A stretch of DNA of 64,000 nucleotides, taken from contig NZ_LR130817.1 in the NCBI RefSeq assembly GCF_900626145.1, positions 1,266,985 through 1,330,984 of the forward strand. The letters run 5' to 3'. Shown in pieces: positions 62,760 through 64,000 of this stretch. The position numbers were made by a program, and so were the translations under genes. Source of the DNA: Intestinimonas timonensis. Its GTDB lineage: Bacteria; Bacillota; Clostridia; Oscillospirales; Oscillospiraceae. Position 1 is the stretch's first letter; each line of letters starts with the position of its first letter. Below the pieces are notes generated by a model. That model was given only the letters and a program-made list of their open reading frames with translations, searched no databases and was not told the DNA's origin.

Positions 62760-62808
62760 TTCGGGTTGATTTTATTATAACCCAGTTTGTCGAAAATTGC
62801 AACCCGAA
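62760..62808 (-). promoter_or_regulatory. promoter with flanking inverted operators
   Basis: TTGCAA (62797-62802), 17 bases, TATAAT (62774-62779) on the minus strand, a near-consensus promoter. TTCGGGTTG at 62760-62768 and CAACCCGAA at 62800-62808 are exact inverted copies bracketing it, the second covering the -35 box, as expected for autorepression by the XRE protein. Confidence 0.65.
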
Positions 62809-62840
62809 AACGTAACCGTCAAATCTCCCTGCGCATAAAA

Positions 62841-62880
62841 AGGCCGCCATCTCAGTGCCTGTGCATTGAGATGGCGGCCT
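62841..62880 (-). terminator. terminator of the IS66 transposase
   Basis: AGGCCGCCATCTCA (62841-62854) and TGAGATGGCGGCCT (62867-62880) form a perfect 14-bp stem; on the minus strand TTTTTATG follows. Confidence 0.8.
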
Positions 62881-62889
62881 GCAGTTCTA

Positions 62890-64000
62890 TTATGATTTAG
62901 GACTTCTGCATTCCTGGGGTGCGTTCACCGGGAGGAAAGATTCCGCCCAGACTTCATCCGTCCGGCTCAGGCCAGGTGCATGGTTAAGGAGCCAAACCAG
63001 GTAGCGGTAGGGATCCAGGTCGTTCTCCTTTGCGGTCTCAATCAGGCTGTAGATCACAGCGCTGGACTGGGCGCCGGCCGGGGTGTTGGAAAAGAGCCAG
63101 TTCTTCCGGCCTATGACAAAGGGCTTAATGCTGCGCTCGGCACGGTTGTTGGAGAGTTCCAGCCTGCCGTCCTCCAGATAGCGTACCAGATAGGGCCACT
63201 GCTCCCGCAGATAGTGCAGTGCCTTGCCCAAGGCGGACTTGGGCGCCGTCTTGGCGCTGGTCTCATTTGCCCATGCCAACAGAGCGTCCAGAACCGGTTT
63301 CTCCAGTTCCAGCCGCTTGGTATAGCGCTCTTCCGGCGTCAGTTCCACGAGAGCCTGCTCCAACTGAAACAGCCTGGTGCAGTAACACTCGCCGGTGGCC
63401 GCCAGAGATTCCTGCCGTTTCTCTTTGGGCAGCGTTTGCAGCGCCTCGTCAAATTTTCGCCTGGCATGAGCCCAGCAGCCCACCACCCGGATATTCTCGG
63501 GCAGCTTGTGGTAGCCCTGGTAGCCGTCTGCGTGCAGCCAGCCGGAGAAGTTCTTGAGGAAGGCCGCCGCGTGCTCCGCCTTCCGGCTGGGCTGGTACTC
63601 GTACAGGACAATGGGATACTCGGCGCAGCCGCTGGTCCGGTAGAGCCACATGTAGGACTTGCTTGTAGAAGTCCTGCCCGGTTCCTTCAGCACCTGCAGC
63701 GTGGTCTCATCCCCGTGCAGCACGGTTTCCCGGCACAGCTTCCGGTGCAGGGCGTCATACACCGGCCGCAGCCAGGTGTCCGAGGCCTGCAGGATCCAGT
63801 TGGCCATCGTCTGCCGGGACAGCTTCAGCCCCTGCCGCTGGAACTCCTGCTCCAGACGGTACAGCGGCGCGTACATGACGAATTTCTGCGTCATGATATG
63901 GGCTACCGCCTCTGGTGAGGCGAAGCTGCCTGGGCAGAGCGTCGGCTGTTTGGGTGTTTTCCGGAGATTGCCTTCGCCTGTTTCCGCCTCGCACTGCTTG
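62890..64000 (-). CDS. IS66-family transposase TnpC, partial (continues past window)
   Basis: The frame is open to the window edge; the visible 370 codons begin KQCEAETGEGN and pass GSFASPEAVAHIMTQKF. DDE residues: LHGDETTLQVL, ADGYQGYHKL and SNNRAERSIKPFVIGRKNW; the end AVIYSLIETAKENDLDPYRYLVWLL is the IS66 C-terminal region. The usual TnpA/TnpB genes would lie outside the window. Confidence 0.92.
   Translation of the reverse strand, partial: KQCEAETGEGNLRKTPKQPTLCPGSFASPEAVAHIMTQKFVMYAPLYRLEQEFQRQGLKLSRQTMANWILQASDTWLRPVYDALHRKLCRETVLHGDETTLQVLKEPGRTSTSKSYMWLYRTSGCAEYPIVLYEYQPSRKAEHAAAFLKNFSGWLHADGYQGYHKLPENIRVVGCWAHARRKFDEALQTLPKEKRQESLAATGECYCTRLFQLEQALVELTPEERYTKRLELEKPVLDALLAWANETSAKTAPKSALGKALHYLREQWPYLVRYLEDGRLELSNNRAERSIKPFVIGRKNWLFSNTPAGAQSSAVIYSLIETAKENDLDPYRYLVWLLNHAPGLSRTDEVWAESFLPVNAPQECRSPKS

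Overview
The window looks like a chromosome segment of a GC-rich, Gram-positive, probably anaerobic gut Clostridia of the Oscillospiraceae (Flavonifractor / Intestinimonas-like). This rests on gene content: a CsaB-type pyruvyl transferase, TagO/WecB envelope genes, paired M16 peptidases, a DUF4317 protein, type III pantothenate kinase, NupOPQ-like nucleoside import and a clostridial purine operon. Assignments come from reading motifs only; no database search was run.

Region 1 (1-3421) holds two envelope glycan genes, the first a glycosyltransferase fused to a polysaccharide pyruvyl transferase. Region 2 (3514-14733) is a purine operon: promoter, possible leader peptide and terminator, then purE, purC, a purF paralogue, purF, purM, purN, an archaeal-type IMP cyclohydrolase, a stand-alone AICAR formyltransferase, a TraX-like membrane gene and purD, followed by a YkvI-like transporter. 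Together these supply nine of the ten usual de novo purine-enzyme slots except the FGAM synthetase (purL) and purB steps, which are not here. A convergent DUF4317 gene and an IS3-family element follow.

Region 3 (17342-21816) is a hexuronate/KDG module: a divergent GntR-FCD regulator with candidate operators, a KDPG aldolase fused to a VOC-like domain, KDG kinase and glucuronate isomerase. Region 4 (21878-34267) is housekeeping, mostly minus strand: MATE exporter, coaX, a phosphodiesterase, small unknown genes, wecB-tagO, trpS, folD, lgt and the YfmH/YfmF pair. Region 5 (35139-45191, minus strand) is a nucleoside-salvage operon: two nucleoside phosphorylases, a GntR-UTRA regulator, a BMP lipoprotein, an ABC importer, a third phosphorylase, a nucleoside hydrolase and a ribokinase, with a perfect 18-bp palindrome upstream of a good promoter.

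Region 6 (about 45430-64000) is a lower-GC, heavily rearranged accessory block: the remains of an integrative conjugative element. It has a VirD4 tail fused to a group II intron maturase tail, cargo genes (AAA/DUF4143 ATPase, YhcG-type nuclease plus partner), an intact relaxase, XRE regulators, a VirB4 ATPase missing both ends, a serine recombinase that lost its tail, and IS5, IS110, IS3 and IS66 elements. The most unusual parts are two diverged 858-bp inverted copies of a recombinase tail around the IS3 element, a chain of in-frame gene-fragment fusions at 55125-57027, a structured candidate bridge-RNA region upstream of the IS110 transposase, and a covarying hairpin that buries the ribosome binding site of both IS3 elements.
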